This document shows positions 1 to 12,687 of a DNA stretch of 64,000 bases, one piece after another (position 1 is the first letter of the stretch; the number at the start of each line of letters is the position of its first letter). A model generated the notes under the pieces. The model was not told where the DNA came from. It was given only the letters and a program-made list of their open reading frames with translations, and made no database searches. The position numbers and the translations under genes are program-made. Source of the stretch: Symsagittifera roscoffensis (taxonomy: Eukaryota; Xenacoelomorpha; Acoela; Convolutidae); the NCBI RefSeq assembly GCF_963678635.1, contig NC_087071.1, forward strand, positions 3,115,624-3,179,623, written 5' to 3'.

Positions 1-279
1 TCTGAGGTTTCAACTGAGGAGAGAGAAGAGATACTGATTGTTGAAGAATTGAGATTGTGTTTATAAAATGACACGACAAACTGAGCATCAAATAGTACCA
101 GTTAATTAATTACCAGTTAATTAATTAGTTTATCAAATACCAGCAGACCAGTTGACCTTGTCTGAGTGCATTGAGTTTTATACCAGTTGACCTTTAATTA
201 GGTTTCTATTGCTCAAGTCTGACCTTGAGTTTGGTCTGGTATTTCACTAGTCTGGCATTGAGCTCGTCTGTCCTCAACA
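1..279. other. AT-rich sequence without a recognisable gene
   Basis: No coding signal is recognised. The stretch contains short direct repeats of the form TTAATTAATTACCAG and several copies of CCAGTTGACC. The ORF that begins near 225 continues into a transposon remnant and has no protein-like composition. Confidence 0.4.
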
Positions 280-976
280 CTATAAACCAAAAAGTTGTTA
301 TTTGTTTCAAATTTCTTTTTGTGAAACAATTTGGGTTCTGTTTGCAATCGAACACAAGTGACAAAGACCTTGGTTATTCAAAGCAACAAAGATTGGACAG
401 TCTTGCATTTACAATGCATAGAAAACGACCTGAATTGTCTTCAAGCTGTCTTTCACAAATGGTATAAAAAAAGTATCAAACTCTTAATTTTTGGCAAAAT
501 TTTTCAAGGATGATTATTTTAAATTTTTGAAACTTCAAACTATCAGACATTGATCAAGGCATACATAAACACGTCATACAAAAGAAAAGTTAATTTTCAG
601 CGTTTTCGAAAAAAAAATTTAGGTGAAAAGAGTAAAAAACCAATACTAACGTATCCAGGATTACGTTATGCACACAAGAAATTAAAGTTTGCATAAAATT
701 TTTTTTTCAGAAAATGAGAAAATGTTTGTTTGCGTACAAAATTAAATTTGCGGTTGAAGAAAAAACAAAAAAAGTTTTGGGGTAATTTTTCAAAATTATT
801 TGGAAAAATTTTTGTGTCGCCATCAAAAAAATGCCAGTCATACAATTTCCATTTGTTTCGAAAATGTATGAAAAATGTATGACAAGCATTTTCTCCATAC
901 ACTTGATGTATCGAATTGTATCATAATGATGGAATTGTATCATAAGCATTTTCGGTGTGTGGAGGTCAACCCCGGA
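280..976 (+). mobile_element. Decayed copy of the CCCGGG-TIR DNA element family
   Basis: From about position 280 the sequence aligns by eye, with small gaps, to the intact element at 10078-10968. Shared landmarks are an ACACAAGTGACAAAGA block, an ACAATGCATAGAAAACGACC block and the phrase GTGTCGCCA near the right side. The right end is a degenerate terminus around 961-976 (GTCAACCCCGG followed by A), where the intact copies read GTCAACCCGGG. The left terminus is missing, so the copy is 5'-truncated. No transposase reading frame is visible; ORFs inside are A/T-run artefacts. Confidence 0.7.
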
Positions 977-2007
977 AACTTATGAAAATGGGATAAAAAT
1001 GCGCCCGAACCTGAAGGACCACCACATGAGAACTCCAAACGAGGCTGAAAACATGTCGATTTAAAAATTAATTGAAATAAATTGATCACAGAGAAAAAAA
1101 ATTAAACGCTTTAAAAACTGTTGCAAACTGTTGCAGAAGATAATGTGGCAAGTGCAGTCAAAACCATCAAATATAAGAAAAAAATTCATGAACAACTATC
1201 TTTTACTCAATGCCCATGTATTAAGTACTTTATACTATCCAATTATGCTTTTGAATGTTTGTACTGAAGAAATTATACAGAATCTGGAAAAACATATAGA
1301 ATATTGAAAATGGATTGTCATGAATATAATCAAGAAATTCTGTCACACATGTGAGGGAAAAACACAAATTTCTTACTTGTAGTGATATGATCAAATACAG
1401 CTCATCACATATCAGTAACCCCTTGAACGTTTTTTTCTAATCTTGATCTCATTATTAAATTCGTTGTATATTTGTTCCATCCGCAAAGACTTTTTTTACT
1501 GCACAACATGATTTAACAATAAAATGTTTCTCTATCTTAGCAAATTTTTTCAAAATTTAAGTAACATTCTTTTTGAAATGTCAATTGAAAAACCGAAACA
1601 AATTATAACGAATGCAACAATTGCTGTATCATTTATATATCACTTTCATTAAAATTTGCGTGAAACACGAAATACTCATATGCGACCAATTGGGTTTAAA
1701 TATGACACTATGCGACTTTTTTTGCCTTTTTTTACGGTAATTTAAATTCCTCGTGACAAAAACACAAACACTGCATTAGTTCATTCCAACCTCCTACAGT
1801 GGATTGCCTCAATTGTATAATGGTGCGCTTGGAACAATTATACAACAACCTCGCTCTGTAAAAAGTCATACTAAACTTGCAGCGAATAAAAAAATAACTG
1901 CTTTTTATCTTGTTTCAGTGAGAAAAATTAGTTTTAGAAGGTTGTTTGATCTTGGAAGTTAATAGAAACGATAATTTTTAACAGAAGTATATCAAATCAA
2001 ACATTAT
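977..2007. other. Unique AT-rich intergenic sequence
   Basis: No gene, RNA or clear repeat was recognised. A short open stretch after the T/C-rich acceptor-like sequence near 1797 reads through roughly 160 bases without a stop. No family could be assigned, and the link to the receptor exon at 3456 is only speculative. Confidence 0.3.
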
Positions 2008-3291
2008 GAGGCCAAACTGGGCATTTAATGCGTTGTAAGTGGATTCCGCAATAGACCCGTAATCAGATTTATCGCGGAATCCGCAATATTGCTACATTTT
2101 TTTATCTTCTTTGCTGTTTGGATTCCACAAACGCATACCTAAAACACTGTACCGTTCAAAATAGCTCGAAAATAGGCGGATTTGTGGAATCCGGAACCGT
2201 ATTTGCGGAATCCAGAACAGTTTGTGGAATCCACAAACAAATAATAAGAAATGTGTACAGTTGAATTGATCTGTTGCGGAATCCGCAACTGTAAGCGGAA
2301 TCCGCGAGCTGTAAGTTTAATCCGCAAATTTTAAGTGGAATCCGCAAAATGTAAGTGCAATCCGCATTTTGTTTGCGGATTCCGTTTACATATATGTATG
2401 TGTAAAAGCGTTTCAAGTTACAACATATAATTACTACGATGATCAGCTACTAGTTGGAATGCCAAATGTTCGATCTCAATTCCTGTCAAACACCCAACTT
2501 CGATCTCGAATCGTGTCGAATATTTGAACACTCATGATTTGATTCTGTCATCTCATCTTAAAAAAACTATCTTCATAAATTGAATTCACGCTCCCAACTA
2601 CCGAATCTCAAATACTGAATTTCAAGTACTGACCCAATTTGGCGATATCTTTTCAGGACTCTGTCATCTCATCCCAAATACTATCTTTATGAGTTGAATT
2701 CAGGCTCCGAAATTCTGAATCTCAAGTAAAAAATTCCAAATACTGAATCTCAAATACTGAATGCCAATTACTGACCTAATTCGGCGACATGTCAACCCAA
2801 TAATGAATTAACCCAATTACCGAATTAACCCAATGAACTTATTTGGTGTTGTGTTTCCAAAACTATGATCCCAAAAACTGCTTGCAAATACAAAAATGTG
2901 AAATCCATCGATTTAGTTAACCAATGTTTTAAGATTTGTTGGCAATGGTTGAATCCTTGTTGTGAATTTCGCAAGTGCATATGCAAGTTCGTTAATAAAC
3001 AAATTTCTTAACTCCATTACTGTTAGCGGAATCCGCTTACATTTGCGGATTCCACTTACATTTTGCGGAATCCACTTATAGTTGCGGAATCCAGACCAAC
3101 TAGCTATATTAGCTTGTTGCGGAATCCGCCACAAAAAGAATAAGCCGACAGAATTTACGTTACAAGTATAAGTACGCGAAATCCACGTAAATCTTGTAAG
3201 TGGAATCCACTTACATTTTGGAACATGTTTAAATACTTGTCTCTGGAATCCAGGAACATACAGACACAGCTTTGTGCGCCTATCCAGTGCA
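2008..3291 (+). repeat. Diverged copy of the 1.5-kb GCGGAATCC-rich unit, interrupted
   Basis: Positions 2008-2420 align with 6660-7000 of the intact unit, including the AGGCCAAACTG start and a run of GCGGAATCCGC-like palindromes. Positions 3020-3291 align with 7060-7262 (CCGACAGAATTTACGTTACA, TTGGAACATTTTTAAA-like and CAGACACA blocks). The middle, about 2425-3010, has no counterpart in the tandem copies. It consists of its own short repeats of CTGAATCTCAAATACTGA. This copy is clearly older than the three tandem units. Confidence 0.65.
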
Positions 3292-3455
3292 TAATTTGGC
3301 CTCGTAGTGAAGACTTTTTTCATATTATTTTTCTCATACGCAGTCGATTTGTATAGAAACCGAATTTTGTGTAGAAAGCGAATTTAAACCGACAAGAACA
3401 ATTTTTTTAAACAATTTAACTTGATTTACATTTGTTATGATTGTTCACTTTTTAG

Positions 3456-4001
3456 TGCCCCGGATGTTTCCTTCCAGCTTATATGCAGACGCTTATACTG
3501 CCACTGGTTCTACATTTTCCTTTAATGATCATGTCTGGTGTTTTCTACTGGAGAACAATGCAGAAATTAAAGAGTATGAAGCAGCTTGATCGCAAGGAGT
3601 TGTTAACTAAGACTTTTGGAATTCTTTGGGTTTCATGGGTTATCACGGTAATGCCATATACAATCAAACAAGCTGTTTTTGTTCCACGAGGTAAATTCAT
3701 CAATCTCGAGGCTTCTGAATCGATCGACACTTTGCTGAGCAAAATTGTCCAAGCCAAGACTTACGGAAGTCAAATCGATTTGGCTTCGTCTTATGTTTAT
3801 ATTGCGATAATTTTTTTGGACTCTTTTCTGCGAACACTGAAAATTTCATATGGGTTTATAAATTCCATCATTCTGATTATTCTTATTAAGCCATTCAATG
3901 AGCCTATCTTGAATGTGTTCAAACTAATTTCAAGCAAATTTAAGAAGAATCGCGTGGCAATTGAAAAAACCTGCGGTACCCGTCAATGTGAAGAAACTTA
4001 G
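3456..4001 (+). pseudogene. Terminal exon of a nematode 7TM receptor (orphan exon or pseudogene)
   Basis: An open frame begins right after the acceptor CACTTTTTAG (ending at 3455) and stops at TAG 3999-4001. It encodes about 181 residues and continues upstream of the first ATG at 3483. It shows three hydrophobic segments in the order expected for TM5-TM7 of a rhodopsin-like or serpentine receptor: one starting QTLILPLVLHFP, a TM6-like FGILWVSWVITVMPY preceded by a basic loop, and a TM7-like segment ending FINSIILIILIKPF. A short basic, Cys-containing cytoplasmic tail follows. Nothing encoding TM1-TM4 was found in the 3.4 kb upstream, which is occupied by repeats, so the gene is probably truncated or its 5' exons are diverged. 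Receptor identity rests on topology and style, not on a diagnostic motif. Confidence 0.5.
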
Positions 4002-5877
4002 TGACGGAACAAAGAACAAAAAATTAGTCAGCATTTAACCATTTTAAATCCTCCATTTCTAAAAAAAATCATGCTCGACCTATAACTCTCTTCTGATCCG
4101 TTTCTGATTCGATAATGAACTCTTATCCATAAATTAATCATAAACTACATAACACTTCAATTAGCCTAACATCTTTGCTTACCCATTTTGATTCCACTCC
4201 AACCATTTGAAACCACTGTGCAACAAAAAAACTATTTTTTTTAACAGACAAACCATAAAAATCCAACATTATCGAAAAAAAGGCTCAATTTACTTTTCTC
4301 TCACCTCACATAAGCATCGTTTTATTGGTGTTATGTGGTGATTTACAAGGTAACATTGACAAAAAGGCTATTTTTGTACGAGAAATGATCTTGGTAAACA
4401 GAAGAATTACACCTATAAAAACTAGTCTAGTTTGAACTTTTTTGATTTGTTGTCATAGCAGCAATAAGCTTTGCTACGTTAACAGAACATCTCGGCACAC
4501 CTAAATTTCTCGTAAAAAGTCCACGCTCCCGTTTATTATGATTTTATGGGTGTTGCTAAATTTTGAGGCTACAAATTAAAATGTGTATCTGCCTTGAAAG
4601 AGTCTCCACAGTAACCTCTCCTCAGTTTTTCCCAAACGGCTTTCTTATCTGATTAAACACAAGTAAAAACAAGTGAAACAAGTGGAATAAGTGAAACAAG
4701 TCGTTGTTCACCTCTAACTCTTCAAATATATTTACTTCGCAGAACTATATTTAATTCAAAAAAACTATACTAAAGCTTCATCAAACTCAAATTTGCATAC
4801 TGCGATATGACGAATCCAAGAATGATAGGTTCCTAAATTCATTTTTTTTAGATTTCAGCAAGTCCACGTCTTTTTTTTCTGAACTATATTTTGCTTTTTT
4901 GATTAAGGATTCATTAAACGCATTATGAGTCCTCTCATCATTCAAGTAATTTTTAATTGTGTGTTCAGTTCAAACCATTATTCAAAACTGTAAGAAGACT
5001 TACGTAGTAGTTTCGTAGATTGTGCTACAACTCCTGAGAAAGGGTTTTCAACTCCTTTTCTTCTTGCATCAATCACTGATTGAACAAAAACTTGAACCAT
5101 TTTTAGGAAAATAATCAACAATCTGTAAATTAACTGCAAGCCTTATTTTATAATAAAATTGAAGAGGGGAGTTGAATTGACTCGTTTTCTAGCATAAAGC
5201 TAGAAAGTAGCCTTCTCTGAGTATATTTTAATTTTTAATTCTCATTTGCATAGTTTTTCATATTTTGCATAGTTTTTTATGAAAACAATGAGGTCTTTTG
5301 AAGGACAGATGGGACTTGCCATGTTTGATTTTGTCATCGGATTTTAAAATATCCCATCCCTCTCAATCCTTTCTTTCCTTCTTTCTACTGTTTTGTATCC
5401 TTGGACATTCAAGTATTCTCATCTCATGTCATCCATCTTTTTTTCTTTCTAGCTCGCACAACATCCTTGATATACCAAGGATGTTCAAGTTTCTTGACGG
5501 GAGCAGAATTGATAGAAGCATCCAATTGTTTAAAATAGGTTTTACAGTAATGACAATAACCCGCCACGTTAAAATAATAATATTGTTTTGCCTACCAGAT
5601 GTGAAAAACCTCTCATTTTTGCATTCTGCTCCTGGTAAAATGACAGGACCATAAATTCAAAATTTGATTATATCTAGCTCTGAATTTTAAATATTGTTGT
5701 TAAAAACAAGTCTCGTAAACAGTCTTATTGGCAGATCTTGACAATTCCCCACGACCAAATATTCACTTTTGCTAAAACGGGGTCTCTTTAAAAAAAGCAA
5801 AATCTTTCCAATTGCCTTTTATGATAATCAGTTTTATCGTTGAAATCAAAATATCAATGTTTTTCATTACGATCACG
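4002..5877. other. AT-rich intergenic sequence
   Basis: No convincing gene was found. The longest ORF (5298-5654, plus strand) is rich in Phe/Ser/Leu from T-rich DNA and has no recognisable domain. A weak direct repeat of AGTGAAACAAGT occurs near 4670-4700. Confidence 0.35.
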
Positions 5878-7386
5878 AAATAAACTAGCGACTACTTATT
5901 AATCTTCTACAATCTTTGATGCGCACTTTTGCATGTAATTTACAAAACCATTTACTGCTTATCTAACCAAGCATAAGTCATTTCAACTCACCTACCCATT
6001 CCTAATACATCAATAGGCATTGGTTATCTGCATTAACAAATTGTAAATTCCTTCTTAAATAACTCATACCCACTCATATTACAAATTTATTCGGAATTTT
6101 TCCCAAGACATGGGTCAACGGACACATCTCCATCACAGAATACTTTTCGATTACACCGTTACACATCAAAATTTTTATCTGATTTCACCTAACTCGTAAA
6201 ATTTTTCTTACATCTCGGCGCACTCTATAATTACGATCTCATTCATCAAAACATCAAAATTTTTTAACTTACCCACCTACACCCACAACGCTGATTTTCA
6301 GGTTGTCAAAAATAATTAAAACATGCTGAAACCACGTTAATTGAGTATAACAATACAGCTAAATACAACCACATAATATTTATATTAATCAAAATTTCTA
6401 TCCACCGGCCTTCTCAGGAGACTTTGAAATCATGGGTTATTAAAAATATTTACGAATTTTGTGGCCTCGCTAAACAGCAACTATAGAAAACCGAATTAAT
6501 TTTTTAGTTCAAGAACTACCCAAAAACGCTAATTTTTTCCACGTGTTTTTTTCGAAAGACAACAAAAAAAAACAATTGCCGCAAAAATTGCCAAAAAATA
6601 AATCAAAAACTTGCACAGGAAGCAAAGTTTTTTGCATGACAGTTAATTTTGACATTATCAGGCCAAACTGTGCATTTTGTGAATTGTAAGCGGATTCTGC
6701 AACAGGTAAAAACAGTTTTTTCGTGGAATACATACTATTGCTATTTTTCTTTGATCTACTCTGCTGGTTTGAACTCTACGGAAAAATAACTTAAGCACTA
6801 TTTTGCTCGAAATCGCTCCAAAAACGGGCAATTTTGCAGAATCCACAAATAAATGTGTGGAATCAAGAACCGTTTGTGGATTCCATGAATTTATAAAAAT
6901 ATACGTCTTCAACAATTTTAAAGTGTCGTGGAATCCGAAACTGCAAATTGTAATGGGAATCCGCTAAAAGTAAGCGGATTCCGCAAATTGTCAGCGGATT
7001 GCGCATAAGTTTGCGGAATCCAGTTGCATTTGCGGAATCAACGTATTTTTGCGGAATCGGGAACAATTACCTATATTCAGCCGTTGGAGAAGCCGCAACA
7101 AATCCATTGTGCCGACCAAAATTCCAAAATTACGTTACAGGTATTTGTACGCGGAATCCACAGAAACTTTGCCAGTGGAATTCACTTACATTTTGGAACA
7201 TTTTTAAATCTTTTCTCTGAAATCCAGAATTATACAGACAAAAAACTGTGAGGCTATTCAGTGCACTGATTATCCTTGTAACGAAACTTACAAAATTAGA
7301 AATTTTAAAGTGAAAAAACGTTCATTTTCTATATTGGAGCTTTAAAGTCTTTCTTTTAACCAAATATGAAAACATTAATGTCAAAA
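5878..7386 (+). repeat. Tandem 1.5-kb repeat, unit 1
   Basis: The unit begins AATAAACTAGCGACTAC and recurs at 7387 and 8893. Shared blocks in order are CTTATCTAACCAAGCATAAG, ATGGGTCAACGGACACA, CATCTCGGCGCACTCTATA, TCAGGAGACTTTGAA, AGGCCAAACTGTGCATTTTG, an array of GCGGAATCCGC-like palindromes (about 6830-7060) and TTTTGGAACATTTTTAAA near the end. A small ORF starting MGQRTQLYYRI is open in units 2 and 3 but broken here by indels, so it is not evidently conserved as protein. No transposase is visible. Confidence 0.85.
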
Positions 7387-8892
7387 TAAACTAGCGACTA
7401 CTTACTAATCTTCTACAATCTTTGATATTCATTTTTGCACGCATTTTACAAAACAATTTACAACTTATCTAACCAAGCATAAGTCATTTCAACTCACCTA
7501 CCCATTTCTAATACATCAATAGGCATTGGTTATCTGCATTATCAAATTGCAATTTCCTTCTAAAATACCCTTTCATACCCACTCATTTTACAAATATATT
7601 CAAATTTTTTCCCAAAGACATGGGTCAACGGACACAGCTCTATTACAGAATACTTTTCGATTACACCCGTTACACATCGCAACACTTATCGGACTTCACG
7701 TTACTCGTAAAATTATTCTTACATCTCGGCGCACTCTATAATTACGATTTCATTCAACAAATTTTTTTAACTTTCCAACCTACACCCACAATGCTGATTT
7801 TCTAGTTCCTCGCGAAATTTTAGAAAATGCTGAAATCACGTTAATTGAGTATAATTTTACAGCTAAATACAACCACATAATATTTATATTAATCAAAAAT
7901 TCATTCGATCCGCCTTCTCAGGAGACTTTGAAGTCATGGGTTATTATAAATAAAAAACAAATTTTGTGGCCTCGCTCAACAGCAACAATGGAAAACCCAA
8001 TTGATTTTTTTTAGTTCATAAACTACCCAAAAACGCTAATTTTTTCCACGTGATTTTTTTCGAAAGACAACAAAGAAAACAAAAAAATCGCCACAAAAAT
8101 TGCCAAAAAACAACAAATCAAAAACTTGCACAGGAAGCAAAGTTTTTTGCATGACAGTTAGTTATGACATTACCAGGCCAAACTGTGCATTTTGTGAATT
8201 GTAAGTGGATTCTGCAACAGGTAAAAACAGTTTTTTCGTGGAATACATACTATTGCTATTTTTCTTTGATCTACTCTGCTGGTTTGAATTCTACGAAAAA
8301 ATAACTAAAACACTGTTTTGCTCAAAATCGCTCCAAACACGGGCAATTTTGCAGAATCCACAAGTAAATGTGTGGAATCCAGAACCGTTTGTGGAATCCA
8401 TGAAGATATAAAAATATACGTCTTCAACAATTTTAAAGTGTCGTGGAATCCGAAACTGCAAATTGTAAGTGGAATCCGCTAAAAGTAAGCGGATTCCGCA
8501 AATTGTAAGCGGATTGCGCATAAGTTTGTGGAATCCACTTGCATTTGCGGAATCAACGTATTTTTAAGGAATCCGGAACAATTACCTATATTCGCCCGTT
8601 GCAGAATCCGCAACAAAACCATTGTGCCGACCAAAATTACGTTACAGGTATTTGTACGCGGAATCCACAGAAACTTTGCCAGTGGAATTCACTTACATTT
8701 TGGAACATTTTTAAAACTTTTCTCTGAAATCCAGGATTATACAGACACAAAACTGTGAGCCTATTCAGTGCACCGATTATCCTTGTAACGAAACTTACAA
8801 AATTAGAAATTTCGAAGTGAAAAATCGTTCATTTTCTATATTGGAGCTTCAAAATCTTTCTTTTAACCAAATATGAAAAAAATAATGTCAAA
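7387..8892 (+). repeat. Tandem 1.5-kb repeat, unit 2
   Basis: This unit has the same block order as unit 1, with a period of 1,506-1,509 bases. The palindrome-rich part is about 8340-8575. The 61-codon ORF at 7620-7805 has a close match in unit 3 (9127-9312). Its composition is ordinary and unit 1 lacks it intact, so I treat it as non-coding. Unit 2 also supplies the uninterrupted version of the site that a TIR element occupies in unit 3. Confidence 0.85.
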
Positions 8893-11250
8893 ATAAACTA
8901 GCGACTACCTACTAATCTTCTACAACCTTTGATATTCATTTTTGCACGCAATTTACAAAACAATTTACAACTTATCTAACCAAGCATAAGTCAATTCAAC
9001 TCACCTACCCATTTCTAATACATCAATAGGCATTGGTTATCTGCATTATCAAATTGCAACTTCCTTCTAAAATACCCTTTCATACCCATTCATTTTACAA
9101 ATATATTCAATTTTTTTCCCAAAGACATGGGTCAACGGACACAGCTCTATTACAGAATACATTTCGATTACACCCGTTACACATCGCAATTCTTATCTGA
9201 CTTCACGTTACTCGTAAAATTATTCTTACATCTCGGCGCACTCTATATTTACGATCTCGTTTCTCAAATTTTTTTAACTTACCAACCTACCCCCACAATG
9301 CTGATTTTCTAGTTCCTCGCGAAAATTTAGAAAATGCTAAATTCACGTTAATTGAGTATAACTTTACAGCTAAATACAACCACATAATATTTATATTAAT
9401 CAAAATTTCATTCGATCCGCCTTCTCAGGAGACTTTGAAGTCATGGGTTATTATAAATAAAATATGAATATTGTGGCCTCGCTCAACAGCAACAATAAAA
9501 AACCCAATTGATTTTTTTTAGTTCATGAACTACCCAAAAACACTAATTTTTTCCATGTGTTTTTTTTCGAAAGACATCAAAGAAAACAAAAAAATCGCCA
9601 CAAAAATTGCCAAAAAACAACAAATCACATTTTTGCATGACAATTAATCATGACTTTACCAGCCAAACTGTGCACTTTGTGAATTGTAAGCGGATTCTGC
9701 CTCAGGCAAAATCAATTTTTTCGTGGAATACATACAATTGCTGTTTTTTTTAATCTACTCTGTTGGTTTGAATTCCACGGAAAATAACTAAAACACTGTT
9801 TTGCTCAAAATAGCCCCAAAAACGGGCAACTTTGCAGAATCCACAAGTAAATGTGTGGAATCAGAACCGTTTGTGGAACCCATGAACGTATAAAAATATA
9901 CGTGTTAACAAATTTAAGTTGTCTGGAATCCGAAACTGCAAATTGTAAGCGGAATCCGCAAATTGTAAGCGGATTTCGCAAATTGTTCACGAAATGCGCA
10001 TAAGTTTGCGGAATCCACTTGCATTTGCGGACTCAACATACTTTTGCGGAATTCGGAGCCACTACCTATATTCGCTCCCCGGGTTGACCCAAACTTCTGA
10101 TCATACAATTTCCATATATGAGAAACTTCTTGTCATACAATTTCATACAATTCCATACGTACAGAAAATTGTATGAAAACTCTATGATAAGCATTTTTCC
10201 ATACATGAAAATTGTATGATAGGTGTTTTCCCATAAACCAAAAATTTTGATTATTTCTTTCTAAATTTAGTTTCTGAAAAATTTTCGGTTGTAGTTGCAA
10301 CCGAACACAAGTGACAAAGAACTTGGTTACTCAAAACACCAAAGGTTGGACGGTCTTGCATTTACAATGCATAGAAAACGACCTGAATTTGGCTGTCTTT
10401 CACAATTGATATAACAAAAGTAACAAACTTTTATTTTTTGGCAAAACTTTTTAATGATGATTATACTAAATTTTTGAATTTTCAAAATATCAGACATCGA
10501 TCAAGACGTACATTAACACGCCATACAAAAGAAAGAGGAATTCTTAGCGTTTTTGAAAAAAAAAATAAGTGAAAAGAAAATAAAAGCCAATTTTATCGTA
10601 TCCAGGACTACGTTATGCACACAAAATATTAAATCTTGCATGCAAAATTTTTTATCGAAAATTGTTTGTCTGCGTACGAAAATCGATTTGCGGTTGAAAA
10701 AAAAAAAAATTTTGGGCTTAATTTTCAAAATTACTTGAAAAATTTTTTGTGTCGCCACCAAAAAAATGCCAGTCATACAATTTCCATATATGGGAAATGT
10801 ATGATAAGCATTTTTTTCAAAAAGCAAAAACCTCAGTTTTTTATCACCAGATTGTTTTATTAGAATCAAACAGCCACAGAAATGAGTTTATACCAGTTTT
10901 CAACCATTTTTAAAAATTGTATGAAAATTGTATGACAAGCATTTTCGGTGTATGGAGTTCAACCCGGGTCGTTGCAGAATCCACAAAAAAACAATTGTGC
11001 CGACCAAAATTACGTTACAGGTATTTGTACGCGGAATCTACTGAAACTTTGCCAGTGGAATTCACTTACATATTTAAATTTTGGCTCCAGGATTATACAG
11101 ACACAAAACTGCAAGGCTATTCAGTGCACCGATTATCCTTGTAACGAATCTTATAAAATTAGAAATTTCAAAGTGAAAAAACGTTCACTTTCTATATTCG
11201 AGCTTTAAAATCTTTCTTTTGACCCAATATGAAAAAAATTAAAGTCAAAA
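8893..11250 (+). repeat. Tandem 1.5-kb repeat, unit 3, split by a TIR element
   Basis: Positions 8893-10077 and 10971-11250 together match units 1 and 2. They are separated by the element at 10078-10968. The left half carries the palindrome array (about 9835-10055). The right half starts GTTGCAGAATCCACAAAA and ends near TATGAAAAAAATTAAAGTCAAAA. Confidence 0.85.
10078..10968 (+). mobile_element. Non-autonomous TIR DNA element with CCCGGG ends and TC target duplication
   Basis: The element starts CCCGGGTTGACCC and ends GTTCAACCCGGG, so the termini are inverted repeats. Subterminal regions repeat the phrases TTGTCATACAATTTCATACA and TATCATACAATTTCCATATA in inverted orientation at both sides. 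It is flanked by TC (10076-10077 and 10969-10970). The equivalent uninterrupted site in unit 2 (near 8591) reads TTCGCCCGTTGCAG, the same length as this locus minus the element and one TC. At 891 bp with no transposase ORF it is non-autonomous, MITE-like. A 2-bp duplication is also produced by Tc1/mariner-type (TA) and ISL2EU-type transposases, but the superfamily cannot be fixed here. Confidence 0.85.
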
Positions 11251-12687
11251 ATTAACTGCAACTTCTGCTTTCTAACGCCACAAAATGTGACAAGTACCTG
11301 CGCAACCCCCAAAAGTACAACCTACAAAATCACCAAAACTATTTTTTATTCTTCTAGCTCAAGATAGAACTGAAAAGAATAAAATGCATCAAATCTGATC
11401 TGATCAACTAAGATCAAAAACACAATTGAAAAACCAATTACACATAACTCATTCAGTCATAAACCCAAGTAAGACTCACGAAATCAGATTGAAAATTGCA
11501 AAGTAAAACAATAAATGTGACCAACAGTAATCCCAACAAATGGCCTCACCCAGCAGTTAAGGACGCCCTGAGCATGCTCAAAAATCAGCCACGTTGACCG
11601 CGCTGACACACGCTATACCCACAAAAACTTTACTAAGAGTGTTTCCAAATCTTCAAACTGTTTTAATAATCAAAATGATTTGCGATTTAAGTTTTTCCGT
11701 AGTGAAATTTCAATCTCCAGATTGTAGACATAATAATTTTGACTATTGAATAATTGATTTCCTTTATTCGAGCGCCGTGTTGCAGAAGTATTACGCTCTA
11801 AAATCACAAACTGAACTCTCAGTTTTACCAAAATTGTTGTTTGAATTAATGCATTTCTGGCTACCATATATGCATTTTTTCTGGAGTTGTCTTTTGTGCA
11901 AAATTACGTGTAAGTGTGACACTTTTCAAATTTGAGCTCAGGACAACAATACTTTTCGAATGATGTACAAAAATTCCGTCAAAAAAGGCTAATAAAAAAA
12001 TCAAATTTTGTTTGAAGAAAAGAAACCCCACCCCGAGCACAAACTTTCCGTTACTTTCGTATCAAAAGTCGGAACAATTATTGCAATCATATCTGACATT
12101 GAAAAATTTTGAAGCTTTATGAAACTTAATGCTAAGTAAGTGCCAAAGTTGCCATTAAGGTTGCCTCGTCGAATCATTTTAATTGGCGTACAACGAAAAT
12201 TATTCTGCGTTTATCCGCCCAATACGAAAAAGCTTAGTATCCGTCCTTTAACTCTCCTATAATCTTTTTATCATCAAATAAACTAAAATTGACCAGCCAA
12301 AAACCTATATTGAGCCGTATATAGAGGAAATGAAAACGGAAACTCATAGAGTGTGTTTGAATATAATAAAAATCTTTAAGTCCTTGAGACAAAAATCGCT
12401 AGCATAACTTCTAATTTTAGCTGCAAATAAATACGGGGGTTATAACCAATTTCAGAACTCAAAACAAGGAGCTGCTTCAAATATAATTGAGCTAAAAATT
12501 TAGATTACTTTCTCCTTGTTCACCTTTTAATAATTTTTTCAAGCTTTTGATACAATTTTTTGAAGGTGATTGAAGGCAAATTAATTATTTATACTCGGTC
12601 ATTCAACAAAAAGTGTTGTTGAAGAAATTTTTTATGTCAACAAAAAGTTTTTTGTAGTTCCAATTATTTTTCCTTATTCCGAATTAT
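11251..12687. other. AT-rich intergenic sequence with one conserved block
   Basis: No gene was recognised. Positions about 11555-11640 contain a GC-richer block (GGACGCCCTGAGCATGCTC, then CCGCGCTGACACACGCT). Its layout recurs at about 61800-61890 inside the outer retrotransposon. The remainder is AT-rich without clear structure. Confidence 0.4.

Noticed and set aside
2913-3323. 136-codon minus-strand ORF
   Set aside because: It runs through the palindromic GCGGAATCC repeats (WIPL/RIPQ-type periodicity) and is not a gene.
5298-5654. 118-codon ORF
   Set aside because: Phe/Ser/Leu-rich from T-rich DNA, no domain, no repeat conservation, no splice context.
7620-7805. 61-codon ORF conserved at 9127-9312
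   Set aside because: Similarity follows from the tandem DNA repeat, and unit 1 has it frameshifted, so no sign of protein-level constraint.
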